From: Acinetobacter sp. WCHAc010034
GTDB lineage: Bacteria > Pseudomonadota > Gammaproteobacteria > Pseudomonadales > Moraxellaceae
DNA: 49,649 nt
NCBI RefSeq assembly: GCF_001696615.3
Contig: NZ_CP032278.1
Span: forward strand, 1-49,649
Direction of reading: 5' to 3'
This document shows positions 24,245 through 34,501 of this stretch, piece after piece. The number at the start of each line of letters is the position of its first letter. Within the stretch, counting starts at the first letter, position 1. The position numbers were made by a program, and so were the translations under genes. A model generated the notes under the pieces. It saw only the letters and a list, made by a program, of their open reading frames with translations, was not told the DNA's origin and did no database searches.

Positions 24245-24985
24245 GTGAGTGCATCAGATCTGAAGCTGATGCGATGTATTGATGAATTACATATGCAATA
24301 TCCTTTTGCAGGCAGTCGTATGATGCGTGATTTGTTGAATCGTCAAGGACATCATATAGGACGACGTCATACACGTACTTTAATGAAGAAAATGGGTATT
24401 CAGGCGTTATATTGCAAACCAAATTTAAGCCAGGCTAATCAAGCTCACCGTAAATATCCATATCTGCTCAAAGGATTGGCTATTCAGCGCAGTAATCAAG
24501 TGTGGTCTACGGATATAACGTATATCCCTATGGCAAAAGGCTTTGTTTATTTATGTGCTGTGATTGATTGGCATAGCCGCAAGGTACTTGCGCATAGAGT
24601 ATCGATTAGTATGGAGGTGGATTTTTGTATTTCGGCTTTAAATGAAGCGATTGAAAAATATGGTCGACCTGAAATATTTAATACAGACCAAGGCAGCCAG
24701 TTTACCAGTGATGCATTTATTGATGTATTGAAATCAAATGGCATTCAAATCAGTATGGATGGTAAAGGTCGATGGGTAGATAATGTGATGGTTGAACGAT
24801 TATGGCGGAGCGTTAAATATGAAGAGGTGTATCTCAAAGCTTATAGCAGTGTCACAGATGCGAAAAAGCAATTAAGTGCATATTTTGAGTTTTATAATTT
24901 GAAACGACCTCATTCGAGTCTAGACAAAATGACACCAAATGAGTTTTACTATGATCAGCTACCCCAACAAAACAAGGTGGCTTAA
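24245..24985 (+). CDS. IS3-family transposase OrfB, copy 2
   Basis: A DDE transposase identical to that of copy 1, annotated from the GTG; the open frame reaches back into the end of orfA, consistent with an OrfAB frameshift product that carries out copy-out transposition. Confidence 0.85.
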   Translation: MSASDLKLMRCIDELHMQYPFAGSRMMRDLLNRQGHHIGRRHTRTLMKKMGIQALYCKPNLSQANQAHRKYPYLLKGLAIQRSNQVWSTDITYIPMAKGFVYLCAVIDWHSRKVLAHRVSISMEVDFCISALNEAIEKYGRPEIFNTDQGSQFTSDAFIDVLKSNGIQISMDGKGRWVDNVMVERLWRSVKYEEVYLKAYSSVTDAKKQLSAYFEFYNLKRPHSSLDKMTPNEFYYDQLPQQNKVA

Positions 24986-25046
24986 CTAGAGCGGAATATC
25001 ACTTATAAATACGCTTTTAGTTGTTCAAACAAGTGGGACCACCTCT

Positions 25047-25110
25047 CTCGCATTTGCGGGGTTTTTAATGCTGAATAAAAGGAAAACTTGATGGAATTGC
25101 CCAATATTAT
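25047..25110 (+). repeat. 64-bp leader shared by aphA6 and blaNDM-1, copy 1
   Basis: Identical to 27104-27167. It covers the untranslated leader (CTCGCATTTGCGGGG and onward), the ribosome site AAAGGAAAA and the first six codons plus two bases of aphA6. It shows that the blaNDM-1 start was copied from aphA6. Confidence 0.97.
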
Positions 25111-25870
25111 TCAACAATTTATTGGAAACAGCGTTTTAGAGCCAAATAAAATTGGTCAGTCGCCATCGGATGTTTATTCTTTTAATCGAAATAATGAAAC
25201 TTTTTTTCTTAAGCGATCTAGCACTTTATATACAGAGACCACATACAGTGTCTCTCGCGAAGCGAAAATGTTGAGTTGGCTCTCTGAGAAATTAAAGGTG
25301 CCTGAACTCATCATGACTTTTCAGGATGAGCAGTTTGAATTAATGATCACTAAAGCGATCAATGCAAAACCAATTTCAGCGCTTTTTTTAACAGACCAAG
25401 AATTGCTTGCTATCTATAAGGAGGCACTCAATCTGTTAAATTCAGTTGCTATTATTGATTGTCCATTTATTTCAAACATTGATCATCGGTTAAAAGAGTC
25501 AAAATTTTTTATTGATAACCAACTCCTTGACGATATAGATCAAGATGATTTTGACGCTGAATTATGGGGAGACCATAGAACTTACCTAAGTCTATGGAAT
25601 GAGTTAACTGAGACTCGTGTTGAAGAAAGATTGGTTTTTTCTCATGGCGATATCACGGATAGTAATATTTTTATAGATAAATTCAATGAAATTTACTTTT
25701 TAGATCTTGGCCGTGCTGGGTTAGCTGATGAATTTGTAGATATATCCTTTGTTGAACGTTGCCTAAGAGAGGATGCCTCGGAGGAAACTGCTAAAATATT
25801 TTTAAAGCATTTAAAAAATGATAGACCTGACAAAAGGAATTATTTTTTAAAACTTGATGAATTGAATTGA
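25091..25870 (+). CDS. aphA6: Aminoglycoside 3'-phosphotransferase type VI
   Basis: A 259-residue APH(3')-VI kinase, which phosphorylates kanamycin and amikacin. The catalytic HGDITDSNIF motif and the metal site YFLDLGRAGLADEFVD are present, and the length is full. ATG 25091 is preceded by AAAGGAAAACTTG. The ISAba125 end that usually supplies the promoter of this gene is not present upstream; ISAba14 abuts the leader instead, and a possible promoter at its end (TTAACT, 16 bp, TATAAA, about 24982-25010) may drive it. The gene lies outside Tn125. Confidence 0.95.
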   Translation: MELPNIIQQFIGNSVLEPNKIGQSPSDVYSFNRNNETFFLKRSSTLYTETTYSVSREAKMLSWLSEKLKVPELIMTFQDEQFELMITKAINAKPISALFLTDQELLAIYKEALNLLNSVAIIDCPFISNIDHRLKESKFFIDNQLLDDIDQDDFDAELWGDHRTYLSLWNELTETRVEERLVFSHGDITDSNIFIDKFNEIYFLDLGRAGLADEFVDISFVERCLREDASEETAKIFLKHLKNDRPDKRNYFLKLDELN

Positions 25871-25967
25871 TTCTAAGCATTATCTAAAAATACTTAATTG
25901 TCTTTTAACGTCGCTAAATTTTAAATAAATAAGTGAAGAGTGTTAGTGGAGCCACTGATTTAAAGTT

Positions 25968-27054
25968 GGCAGAGTAAAACTTGAAGTGCGACATAAACCA
26001 CCTAATTAATTTAAAGGGTTTATGGAGTATATAAAATTGTCATACCATCATCTTAACTTTGAAGATCGTACTGCATTAATGCTTGAGTCAAGAAAAGAAG
26101 GCTTTTCAGCCAGAAAATTTGCTGAACTCATTAAAAGACATCCTAGTACGATCTATCGTGAGCTTAAAAGAAATAGCATCAATGACGTTTATCAAGCTCG
26201 ATATGCTTCTGATAACACTTTTGCTAGACGTAGACGTGGTCACAGAAAACTCAAAATCGATTCAATCCTCTGGAAATTTATTGTTGAAGCGATCCGTTGT
26301 TTATGGTCTCCTCAGCAAATAGCAAAGCGTTTAAAGACATTTCCTGATTTGGATCAAACAATGAATGTAAGCCATACAACGATTTATTCAACGATACGAG
26401 CATTACCCAAGGGTGAGTTGAAAAAAGACTTATTATCCTGTCTACGTCATGAAAATAAAAAGCGAAAAGCTAACGGTGAACCTAAAAAAGATTCTATATT
26501 ACAGGATATTAAAACTATTCATGAGCGCCCAGCCGAAGTTCAAGAAAGAAAAATACCGGGTCATTGGGAAGCTGATTTAATTAAAGGTAAAGACAATAAA
26601 AGTTCGATAGCAACACTTATTGAACGAAATACACGGCTCTGTATCTTGGCAACATTACCTGATGCAAAGGCAGAATCAGTGCGCAAGGCTTTAACTGAAG
26701 CTCTGAAATATTTACCTGCAGAACTGCGTAAAACGTTGACCTATGACCGTGGACGTGAGATGTCAGAACATAAAATACTCGAAGAAGATTTAGGCATAGA
26801 TGTATATTTCTGTGACCCACATTCACCCTGGCAAAAAGGCACATGCGAAAATATGAATGGTTTAATTAGGCAATATTTACCTAAAGGGATTGATTTAAAT
26901 CAGGCAGATCAGCATTATTTAAATCAAGTTGCCATGTCACTGAATACTCGTCCTAGAAAGGCGTTAGATTGGCTTACACCATTAGAGAAATTTGCTCAGC
27001 TTGTTGATTATCATATGGCTTTTGAAACTGTCGCACCTCATGTTTGAATTCGCC
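25968..27054 (+). mobile_element. ISAba125, left copy of Tn125
   Basis: 1087-bp IS30-family element with terminal repeats of about 26 bp, GGCAGAGTAAAACTTGAAG and GGCGAATTCAAACATGAGG, both ending in GTGCGACA. Its right end supplies the -35 box for blaNDM-1. Confidence 0.95.
26022..27047 (+). CDS. ISAba125 transposase (IS30 family), copy 1
   Basis: A 341-residue transposase: N-terminal HTH (FSARKFAELIKRHPSTIYREL) and a DDE core with WEADLIKGK, TYDRGREMSEH and the final Glu in CENMNGLIRQY. Identical to copy 2. Confidence 0.95.
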   Translation: MEYIKLSYHHLNFEDRTALMLESRKEGFSARKFAELIKRHPSTIYRELKRNSINDVYQARYASDNTFARRRRGHRKLKIDSILWKFIVEAIRCLWSPQQIAKRLKTFPDLDQTMNVSHTTIYSTIRALPKGELKKDLLSCLRHENKKRKANGEPKKDSILQDIKTIHERPAEVQERKIPGHWEADLIKGKDNKSSIATLIERNTRLCILATLPDAKAESVRKALTEALKYLPAELRKTLTYDRGREMSEHKILEEDLGIDVYFCDPHSPWQKGTCENMNGLIRQYLPKGIDLNQADQHYLNQVAMSLNTRPRKALDWLTPLEKFAQLVDYHMAFETVAPHV

Positions 27055-27072
27055 CCATATTTTTGCTACAGT
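27044..27072 (+). promoter_or_regulatory. Hybrid ISAba125 promoter of blaNDM-1
   Basis: -35 TTGAAT (27044-27049) lies inside the right terminal repeat of ISAba125; -10 TACAGT (27067-27072) is 17 bp away in flanking DNA. This is the established promoter arrangement for this gene and should drive the whole block into ble. Confidence 0.93.
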
Positions 27073-27103
27073 GAACCAAATTAAGATCATCTATTTACTA
27101 GGC

Positions 27104-27167
27104 CTCGCATTTGCGGGGTTTTTAATGCTGAATAAAAGGAAAACTTGATGGAATTGCCCAATATTAT
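27104..27167 (+). repeat. 64-bp leader shared by aphA6 and blaNDM-1, copy 2
   Basis: Copy of 25047-25110. It ends inside codon 7 of blaNDM-1, marking the fusion point after the MELPNI codons. Confidence 0.97.
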
Positions 27168-27960
27168 GCACCCGGTCGCGAAGCTGAGCACCGCATTAGC
27201 CGCTGCATTGATGCTGAGCGGGTGCATGCCCGGTGAAATCCGCCCGACGATTGGCCAGCAAATGGAAACTGGCGACCAACGGTTTGGCGATCTGGTTTTC
27301 CGCCAGCTCGCACCGAATGTCTGGCAGCACACTTCCTATCTCGACATGCCGGGTTTCGGGGCAGTCGCTTCCAACGGTTTGATCGTCAGGGATGGCGGCC
27401 GCGTGCTGGTGGTCGATACCGCCTGGACCGATGACCAGACCGCCCAGATCCTCAACTGGATCAAGCAGGAGATCAACCTGCCGGTCGCGCTGGCGGTGGT
27501 GACTCACGCGCATCAGGACAAGATGGGCGGTATGGACGCGCTGCATGCGGCGGGGATTGCGACTTATGCCAATGCGTTGTCGAACCAGCTTGCCCCGCAA
27601 GAGGGGATGGTTGCGGCGCAACACAGCCTGACTTTCGCCGCCAATGGCTGGGTCGAACCAGCAACCGCGCCCAACTTTGGCCCGCTCAAGGTATTTTACC
27701 CCGGCCCCGGCCACACCAGTGACAATATCACCGTTGGGATCGACGGCACCGACATCGCTTTTGGTGGCTGCCTGATCAAGGACAGCAAGGCCAAGTCGCT
27801 CGGCAATCTCGGTGATGCCGACACTGAGCACTACGCCGCGTCAGCGCGCGCGTTTGGTGCGGCGTTCCCCAAGGCCAGCATGATCGTGATGAGCCATTCC
27901 GCCCCCGATAGCCGCGCCGCAATCACTCATACGGCCCGCATGGCCGACAAGCTGCGCTGA
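27148..27960 (+). CDS. blaNDM-1: NDM-1 metallo-beta-lactamase
   Basis: A 270-residue subclass B1 carbapenemase that hydrolyses nearly all beta-lactams except aztreonam with two zinc ions. It is a lipoprotein (signal with lipobox LSGC) anchored in the outer membrane. Zinc ligands lie in [23 protein letters not shown] and MSHSAP. The residues near known variable sites ([16 protein letters not shown]) fit the NDM-1 allele. The first six residues (MELPNI) come from aphA6. It is followed 3 bp later by ble and is expressed from the ISAba125 hybrid promoter. Confidence 0.99.
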
Positions 27961-27963
27961 GCC

Positions 27964-28329
27964 ATGGCTGACCACGTCACCCCCAATCTGCCATCGCGCG
28001 ATTTCGATGTGACAGAGGCGTTTTATGCGAAGCTGGGCTTTGCGACGAGTTGGAAGGATCGCGGCTGGATGATCCTGCAGCGCGGCGGTTTGCAGCTCGA
28101 ATTCTTCCCCTATCCTGACCTCGACCCAGCTACGAGCTCGTTCGGCTGTTGCCTGCGGTTGGATGATCTCGATGCCATGGTGGCATTGGTGAACGCGGCG
28201 GGAGCCGAGGAAAAAAGCACCGGCTGGCCGCGCTTCAAAGCTCCGCAACTGGAGGCGAGCGGCCTGAGGATCGGCTACCTGATCGATCCCGACTGCACGC
28301 TGGTGCGGCTGATCCAGAACCCCGACTGA
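27964..28329 (+). CDS. ble-MBL: Bleomycin-binding resistance protein
   Basis: A 121-residue protein of the glyoxalase/bleomycin-resistance fold (SRDFDVTEAFYAKLGF; SFGCCLRLDDLDAMV). It sequesters bleomycin-type drugs as a dimer. It starts 3 bp after the blaNDM-1 stop and is co-transcribed with it. Confidence 0.96.
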   Translation: MADHVTPNLPSRDFDVTEAFYAKLGFATSWKDRGWMILQRGGLQLEFFPYPDLDPATSSFGCCLRLDDLDAMVALVNAAGAEEKSTGWPRFKAPQLEASGLRIGYLIDPDCTLVRLIQNPD

Positions 28330-28333
28330 CCGC

Positions 28334-28972
28334 ATGCCCGCGAAAATCAAGATTTGCGGGATCAGCACACCCGAGGCGCTCGATGCGACCATCGCGGCGC
28401 GGGCGGACTATGCCGGGTTGGTGTTCTATCCAGCGTCGCCCCGTGCGGTTACGTCGAATGTCGCGGGCGCTTTGACATCGCGCGCAGCTGGCCAGATCGC
28501 CATGGTCGGTTTGTTCGTCGATGCGGATGATGCTGTCATCGCCGACGCACTGGTGGCAGCCAAGCTGAACGCGCTGCAGCTGCACGGTTCGGAATCGCCC
28601 GAACGCGTGGCCCAGTTGCGCGCGCGGTTTGGCAAGCCGGTGTGGAAGGCGCTGCCCGTCGCCAGCGCCAGCGATGTCGCACGCGCCGCAGCCTATGCCG
28701 GGGCGGCGGACTTGATCTTGTTCGACGCCAAGACCCCCAAAGGCGCGCTGCCCGGCGGCATGGGGTTGGCGTTCGACTGGTCGCTGCTGGCCGGATATCG
28801 CGGTGCCTTGCCGTGGGGGCTGGCAGGCGGGCTAAATCCGACGAATGTTGCCGAGGCGATTGCGCGCACCGGAGCGCCGCTGGTCGATACCTCCAGCGGC
28901 GTCGAAAGCGCGCCGGGCGTCAAGGATACCGACAAGATTACCAATTTCGCCTTTGCGGTGCGCTTGGCCTAA
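28334..28972 (+). CDS. trpF: Phosphoribosylanthranilate isomerase
   Basis: A 212-residue TIM-barrel enzyme of tryptophan synthesis. The start KIKICGIST, the central HGSESP and the C-terminal GLAGGLNPTNV and DTSSGVESAPGVKD motifs are all present, so it looks intact. It begins 4 bp after ble. In this setting it is a passenger captured with blaNDM from the source genome. Confidence 0.95.
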   Translation: MPAKIKICGISTPEALDATIAARADYAGLVFYPASPRAVTSNVAGALTSRAAGQIAMVGLFVDADDAVIADALVAAKLNALQLHGSESPERVAQLRARFGKPVWKALPVASASDVARAAAYAGAADLILFDAKTPKGALPGGMGLAFDWSLLAGYRGALPWGLAGGLNPTNVAEAIARTGAPLVDTSSGVESAPGVKDTDKITNFAFAVRLA

Positions 28973-28982
28973 ATCGCGTCGA

Positions 28983-30014
28983 TCAATAGGCGTCGTTCAG
29001 CGCAAAGATCGGCTTGCGGGTGCGCCACTGCCCTCGGGTGAAGTCGGGAAAATCTAACGTGCGATTGCCCTCAGCAATCGATTGTTCCGACAGAGGCGTG
29101 ATCGCGCTCCAGGCCAGCGCGTCGTAAATGTCGATTGGCATCGGGGCCTTGGCCTTCAGCGCCTCGACAAAAGCGTGGATCACGAACCAGTCCATCCCGC
29201 CATGCCCGGCCCCTGCCGCCAGATCGGCGTAGCGTTTCCATAGCGGGTGATCGTATTTCGCAAACCAGCCCTCGGCAGGCTCCCAGCGGTGCGGCTGTGG
29301 GCTCTTGCCCTCCAGATAGATCGACTTGTTGACGTCCATCCACAGCCCCTCGGTGCCTTGCACCCGAAAGCCGAGAGAATAGGGGCGCGGCAGCGAGGTG
29401 TCGTGGCACAGCATGATCGTTTCACCATTAGTGCAGCCGATCATGGTGTTGACCACATCACCCAGTGCGAATTTCACCTCGGCGTTGGGATGATCGGCAG
29501 AGCCGTTCTTGACGACATAATCATGCAGCCCGCGCGCCTTACAGCCGAAGCCGCCAGCGCCCGCTTCGCCCGGCAACGCGACCTTCAGGGTGCGGGTCTG
29601 CGGCGGGTAGCACACGCCGGCATCGGCGCAGCCCTGGTACTTCACGGTCAGGGTGGTCGCGCTCGCGCCGGCCGCGGGCGTGCCGGTGAGGGTGCCGAGC
29701 AATTCCTTGCGGTAGGTTTCGACGTCGCCGAAGAATTCGTCGCGGTAGGCCTTGCCCTTCGGCAGCGCCATGGTCGCGCCGGTGAAGGCGGCATCGGCCT
29801 TGACCGAGGTGCGGTGCCGGTACAGGTAATAGCCGTCGGCGATCCGCCAGCGCACCTCGATGCGGTCCGGCGCGGTGGCCTGCGCGGACAGGACGAAGAC
29901 CTCGTCGACCGGCGGCAGTTCGAAGTCCTGGGCGACGGCCGAGGTCGCGGGCAGCGCAAGCAGCAGGGCGAGCCCGGCCAGCCAGCGGCGCAGGCGGATC
30001 GTGGATGCGGTCAT
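28983..30014 (-). CDS. Chimeric reading frame: DsbD N-terminal domain fused to GH109-type C-terminus
   Basis: A 343-residue frame made of two unrelated parts. Residues 1 to about 155 have a signal peptide (ALPATSAVAQ) and the N-terminal thiol-disulfide domain of DsbD (DEVFVLSAQA; YQGCADAGVCYPPQTR). From about residue 158 (FGCKARGLHDYV) it becomes the C-terminal part of a GH109-like oxidoreductase-fold protein (GDVVNTMIGCTNGETIMLCHDT; RVQGTEGLWMD). The joint near 29545 is in frame, but both partners are incomplete, so a working product is doubtful. It marks a deletion fusion between the two source genomes. Confidence 0.8.
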   Translation of the reverse strand: MTASTIRLRRWLAGLALLLALPATSAVAQDFELPPVDEVFVLSAQATAPDRIEVRWRIADGYYLYRHRTSVKADAAFTGATMALPKGKAYRDEFFGDVETYRKELLGTLTGTPAAGASATTLTVKYQGCADAGVCYPPQTRTLKVALPGEAGAGGFGCKARGLHDYVVKNGSADHPNAEVKFALGDVVNTMIGCTNGETIMLCHDTSLPRPYSLGFRVQGTEGLWMDVNKSIYLEGKSPQPHRWEPAEGWFAKYDHPLWKRYADLAAGAGHGGMDWFVIHAFVEALKAKAPMPIDIYDALAWSAITPLSEQSIAEGNRTLDFPDFTRGQWRTRKPIFALNDAY

Positions 30015-30018
30015 TGGC

Positions 30019-30348
30019 TCAGTTTACCGGTCGGCTCTCGGCGGCCAGCCATTGCAGGTATTCGGGCAGGCCGGACGCGGCTTCGACCGCGAGCAGCTCC
30101 GGGAGTTCGTAGGGATGCAGTTGGCGCAGGCGTTCCTGCAGGGCGGGGTAGGCCTCGGCACTGGTCTTGACCAGCAGCAGGACCTCGGCCGCGGCCTCGA
30201 CCTTGCGTTGCCAGCGATAGACCGAACGCAGGCCGGGCAGGAGGTTGACGCAGGCGGCCAGGCGCTCGGCCACCAGCGCGGTGGCGATGCGCTCGGCGCT
30301 GTCGGCGTCGGGACAGGTGCAGAAGCAGATCAGGGCGCTCACCGGCAT
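30019..30348 (-). CDS. cutA: CutA divalent-ion tolerance protein
   Basis: A 109-residue CutA1-type trimer protein: MPVSALICFCTCPD start, AACVNLLPGLRSVYRW, then HPYELPELLAVEA. A longer open frame exists upstream, but the Met at 30348 matches the family start. Its stop is 4 bp from the start of the dsbD-like fragment, as in a native cutA-dsbD operon. It is divergent from groES. Confidence 0.9.
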   Translation of the reverse strand: MPVSALICFCTCPDADSAERIATALVAERLAACVNLLPGLRSVYRWQRKVEAAAEVLLLVKTSAEAYPALQERLRQLHPYELPELLAVEAASGLPEYLQWLAAESRPVN

Positions 30349-30400
30349 AGGGTAGCGGCTGCCCCGATCCGGCGGGCCTGGCGGACATCCGCGTGCGGCC

Positions 30401-30498
30401 CTTGAAAGTCGGCGGGCCCGCCCCATCTCGGTGGCATGCCGGGTTCGCCCGGTTCTGTTGTCCGCGGTTTGGCACTCGCTTCGCGCGACTGCTAAAAT
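30401..30498 (+). promoter_or_regulatory. groESL promoters: sigma-32 type and sigma-70 type
   Basis: CTTGAAA (30401-30407), a 13-bp spacer and CCCCATCT (30421-30428) match the sigma-32 heat-shock consensus closely. A second pair, TTGGCA (30469) and TAAAAT (30493) with an 18-bp spacer, fits a housekeeping promoter. Both precede groES, so the captured operon kept its own heat control. Confidence 0.7.
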
Positions 30499-30541
30499 CG
30501 CCGGGTTTTTCCACGTCAATCAACCATTTACCGAGGTTGCC

Positions 30542-30832
30542 ATGTCCAATATCAAGCCGCTGCACGACCGCGTGGTCATCAAGCGCATGGAAGAAGAGAA
30601 GCTGTCCGCCGGCGGGATCGTGATCCCGGATTCGGCCACCGAGAAGCCGATCAAGGGCGAAGTCGTCGCCGTCGGCACCGGCAAGGTGCTGGACAACGGC
30701 CAGGTCCGCGCGCCGCAGGTCAAGGTCGGCGACAAGGTGCTGTTCGGCAAGTACAGCGGCACCGAAGTGAAGCTGGACGGCGTCGAGCTGCTGGTGGTGA
30801 AGGAAGACGACCTGTTCGCGATCCTCGGCTGA
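30542..30832 (+). CDS. groES: Co-chaperonin GroES
   Basis: 96 residues, intact: [20 protein letters not shown], the mobile loop [11 protein letters not shown] and the C-terminal [13 protein letters not shown]. It caps the GroEL cylinder. The ATG at 30542 is the family start; the frame extends upstream without meaning. It is GC-rich with gammaproteobacterial (Xanthomonas-like) character. Confidence 0.96.
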   Translation: MSNIKPLHDRVVIKRMEEEKLSAGGIVIPDSATEKPIKGEVVAVGTGKVLDNGQVRAPQVKVGDKVLFGKYSGTEVKLDGVELLVVKEDDLFAILG

Positions 30833-30881
30833 TCGCGCGTCGCTCCCACACATTTCTCATCCGAATAATTTTTCGAGGTAA

Positions 30882-32528
<1,647 letters not shown>

Positions 32529-32552
32529 GCCCCGCGATCCATCAAGCAAGAC

Positions 32553-32584
32553 CACAAAGCCCGGCCTCGTGCCGGGCTTTGTGC
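32553..32584 (+). terminator. groESL terminator
   Basis: CACAAAGCCCGGC pairs with GCCGGGCTTTGTG around CTCGT. It is GC-rich with a short T-run in the descending arm. Confidence 0.85.
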
Positions 32585-32716
32585 GTTCTGGCGTCCGAGG
32601 CGGGAGACTTCCTACCCGCCCCGCGGCAATGTCTGACGCGAAGATCAGAAAACGCCGATATGAACGCGTGCTCGCGGGCGCAACCCTGAGCAGCCGTCCC
32701 TGCAACGGAGCGCTGC

Positions 32717-34246
32717 GTGCCGCGCCTGACCGCACCCCGGCGGCAGGCCGAGGTGTGCGCGCCACTGCCGGCCGCCCACGCCGCTGCGCGTTACGCGCGC
32801 CACCTGCCCGAGCGCACGCTGCTGTACGCGCTAGTGCAGGCGCACTACCCGGACTTCATCGCGCGTCTTGAGGCCGAAGACCGCCCGCTGCCCGAGTATG
32901 TGCGCGAGGAGTTCGAGACCTACCTGCGCTGCGGCGTGCTCGAGCACGGCTTCCTGCGCGTGGTCTGCGAGCACTGTCGTGCCGAGAGGCTGGTGGCGTA
33001 TTCCTGCAAGAAGCGCGGGCTGTGCCCGAGCTGCGGCGCACGGCGCATGGCCGAGTCGGCGCGGCATCTGGTGGACGAGGTGTTCGGCCCGCGGCCGGTG
33101 CGGCAATGGGTGCTGAGTTTCCCGTACCCGTTGCGCTTCCTGTTCGCCAGCAAGCCTGAGGCGATCGGCCCGGTGCTGGGCATCGTGCATCGTGTGATCG
33201 CCGGTTGGCTTGCCGATCAGGCCGGCGTGCCGCGGGATACGGCGCAATGCGGCGTGGTGACCCTGATCCAGCGCTTCGGCAGCGCGCTGAATCTCAACAT
33301 CCACTTCCACATGCTGTGGCTCGACGGCGTGTACGAGGACACCACCGAGCGTCCGCAGCGCAAGCCGCGCCTGCACCGCACCCGTGCGCCCACATCGGCG
33401 CAACTGACGGAACTGGCCAACACCATCGCGCATCGCGTGTGCCGGCACCTGTCGCGCCGCGGCTGGCTCGAAGGCGAAGACGAATCCGTGTTCCTGTCCG
33501 ACAGCGCGGGTAGCGACGACGGCATGGATGGGCTGCGGATGAGTTCGATGACCTACCGCATCGCCACCGGTCGCGACGCTGGCCGCAAGGTCGTCACGCT
33601 GCAAACGCTGCCTGGCGACGCCGGTCCGCTGGAGGGCGACGCCGGCAAGGTCGGCGGCTTCTCGCTGCATGCCGGCGTGGCCGCGGAAGCACACGAAAGC
33701 CACAAGCTCGAAAAGCTGTGCCGCTACATCACGCGCCCGGCGATCAGCGAGCAGCGGCTATCGATCTCGCCACAGGGCAGGGTGCGTTACCAGCTCAAGA
33801 CGCCGTGGCGCAATGGCACCACGCATGTCGAATGGGATGCGGTGGACTTCATCGCCAAGCTGGCGGCACTGGTCCCGCCGCCACGCGCGCATCTCACCCG
33901 CTTCCACGGCGTATTCGCCCCGAATGCAAACCTGCGCGCGCAGCTGACGCCCTCGGGGCGCGGCAGGCGGCCTGCGGGCGATGCGGCGCCAGTGGACGTC
34001 AGCGCCCACGACGAGCCGCGCAGCCCCGAGCAGAAGCGCCGTGCGATGAGCTGGGCGCAACGGCTCAAGCGGGTCTTTTCCATCGACATCACCACCTGCG
34101 CCCACTGCGGCGGCGCGGTGCGGATCGTCGCCAGCATCGAAGACCCCAAGGCCATTCGCGCCATCCTCGCCCACTTCGAGAAACACGGCGCGCTGGAGCA
34201 AGCGCACTACCGGCCCGCAGCGCGCGCCCCGCCGCCCGCCGCGTGA
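32717..34246 (+). CDS. ISCR27 rolling-circle (IS91-family) transposase
   Basis: A 509-residue HUH-type transposase from a GTG start with GGAG 6 bp upstream. It has the zinc-finger CEHCRAERLVAYSCKKRGLCPSC, the metal site NLNIHFHMLWLDG and the Y2_Tnp-type helical region (KLEKLCRYITRP, a candidate catalytic Tyr), plus a late CAHCGG pair. ISCR elements replicate from oriIS and can drag adjacent DNA; here the DNA upstream of the gene is the groESL and blaNDM block. It is often annotated as insE in Tn125. Confidence 0.9.
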   Translation: MPRLTAPRRQAEVCAPLPAAHAAARYARHLPERTLLYALVQAHYPDFIARLEAEDRPLPEYVREEFETYLRCGVLEHGFLRVVCEHCRAERLVAYSCKKRGLCPSCGARRMAESARHLVDEVFGPRPVRQWVLSFPYPLRFLFASKPEAIGPVLGIVHRVIAGWLADQAGVPRDTAQCGVVTLIQRFGSALNLNIHFHMLWLDGVYEDTTERPQRKPRLHRTRAPTSAQLTELANTIAHRVCRHLSRRGWLEGEDESVFLSDSAGSDDGMDGLRMSSMTYRIATGRDAGRKVVTLQTLPGDAGPLEGDAGKVGGFSLHAGVAAEAHESHKLEKLCRYITRPAISEQRLSISPQGRVRYQLKTPWRNGTTHVEWDAVDFIAKLAALVPPPRAHLTRFHGVFAPNANLRAQLTPSGRGRRPAGDAAPVDVSAHDEPRSPEQKRRAMSWAQRLKRVFSIDITTCAHCGGAVRIVASIEDPKAIRAILAHFEKHGALEQAHYRPAARAPPPAA

Positions 34247-34481
34247 TGAGGCGCCGGCCACACAGCCGGCAGCCAAGCCAGAGTCCGATCCGATGCGGCC
34301 ACGACCCCGCAGGGCTGCGCTCGGCCCTGTGCCGGGATTCGGTGAGAAATGGCTACGCACTGAGCCGCTGCGTGGCCCCGCGATGTCGAAAACCCACGCA
34401 TGAACCCCCGATCTGTGCCCGATCTGTGCCCAAAGCGGCGCTTGCGCGGCCGCTTCCTACCCGCCAGACTCGCCAAAAAGG

Positions 34482-34501
34482 GCGGTTGAACTTCCTATAC
34501 C
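34482..34501 (+). other. ISCR27 oriIS
   Basis: GCGGTTGAACTTCCTATACC matches the conserved oriIS end of ISCR elements. GC-rich DNA stops exactly here and AT-rich Acinetobacter-like DNA begins, so this is the boundary where the ISCR element entered. Confidence 0.85.

Larger units (their letters stand above)
23765..25046 (+). mobile_element. IS3-family element, probably ISAba14, copy 2
   Basis: Same 1282-bp element as copy 1, in the opposite orientation. Its flanks (AGA at the left, CTC at the right) do not match, so its two sides do not come from one simple insertion. Its right edge coincides exactly with the start of the 64-bp segment shared by the aphA6 and blaNDM leaders. Confidence 0.85.

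Noticed and set aside
29247..30405. Long plus-strand frames opposite the dsbD chimera and cutA
   Set aside because: These are GC-rich shadows without ribosome sites or recognisable products.
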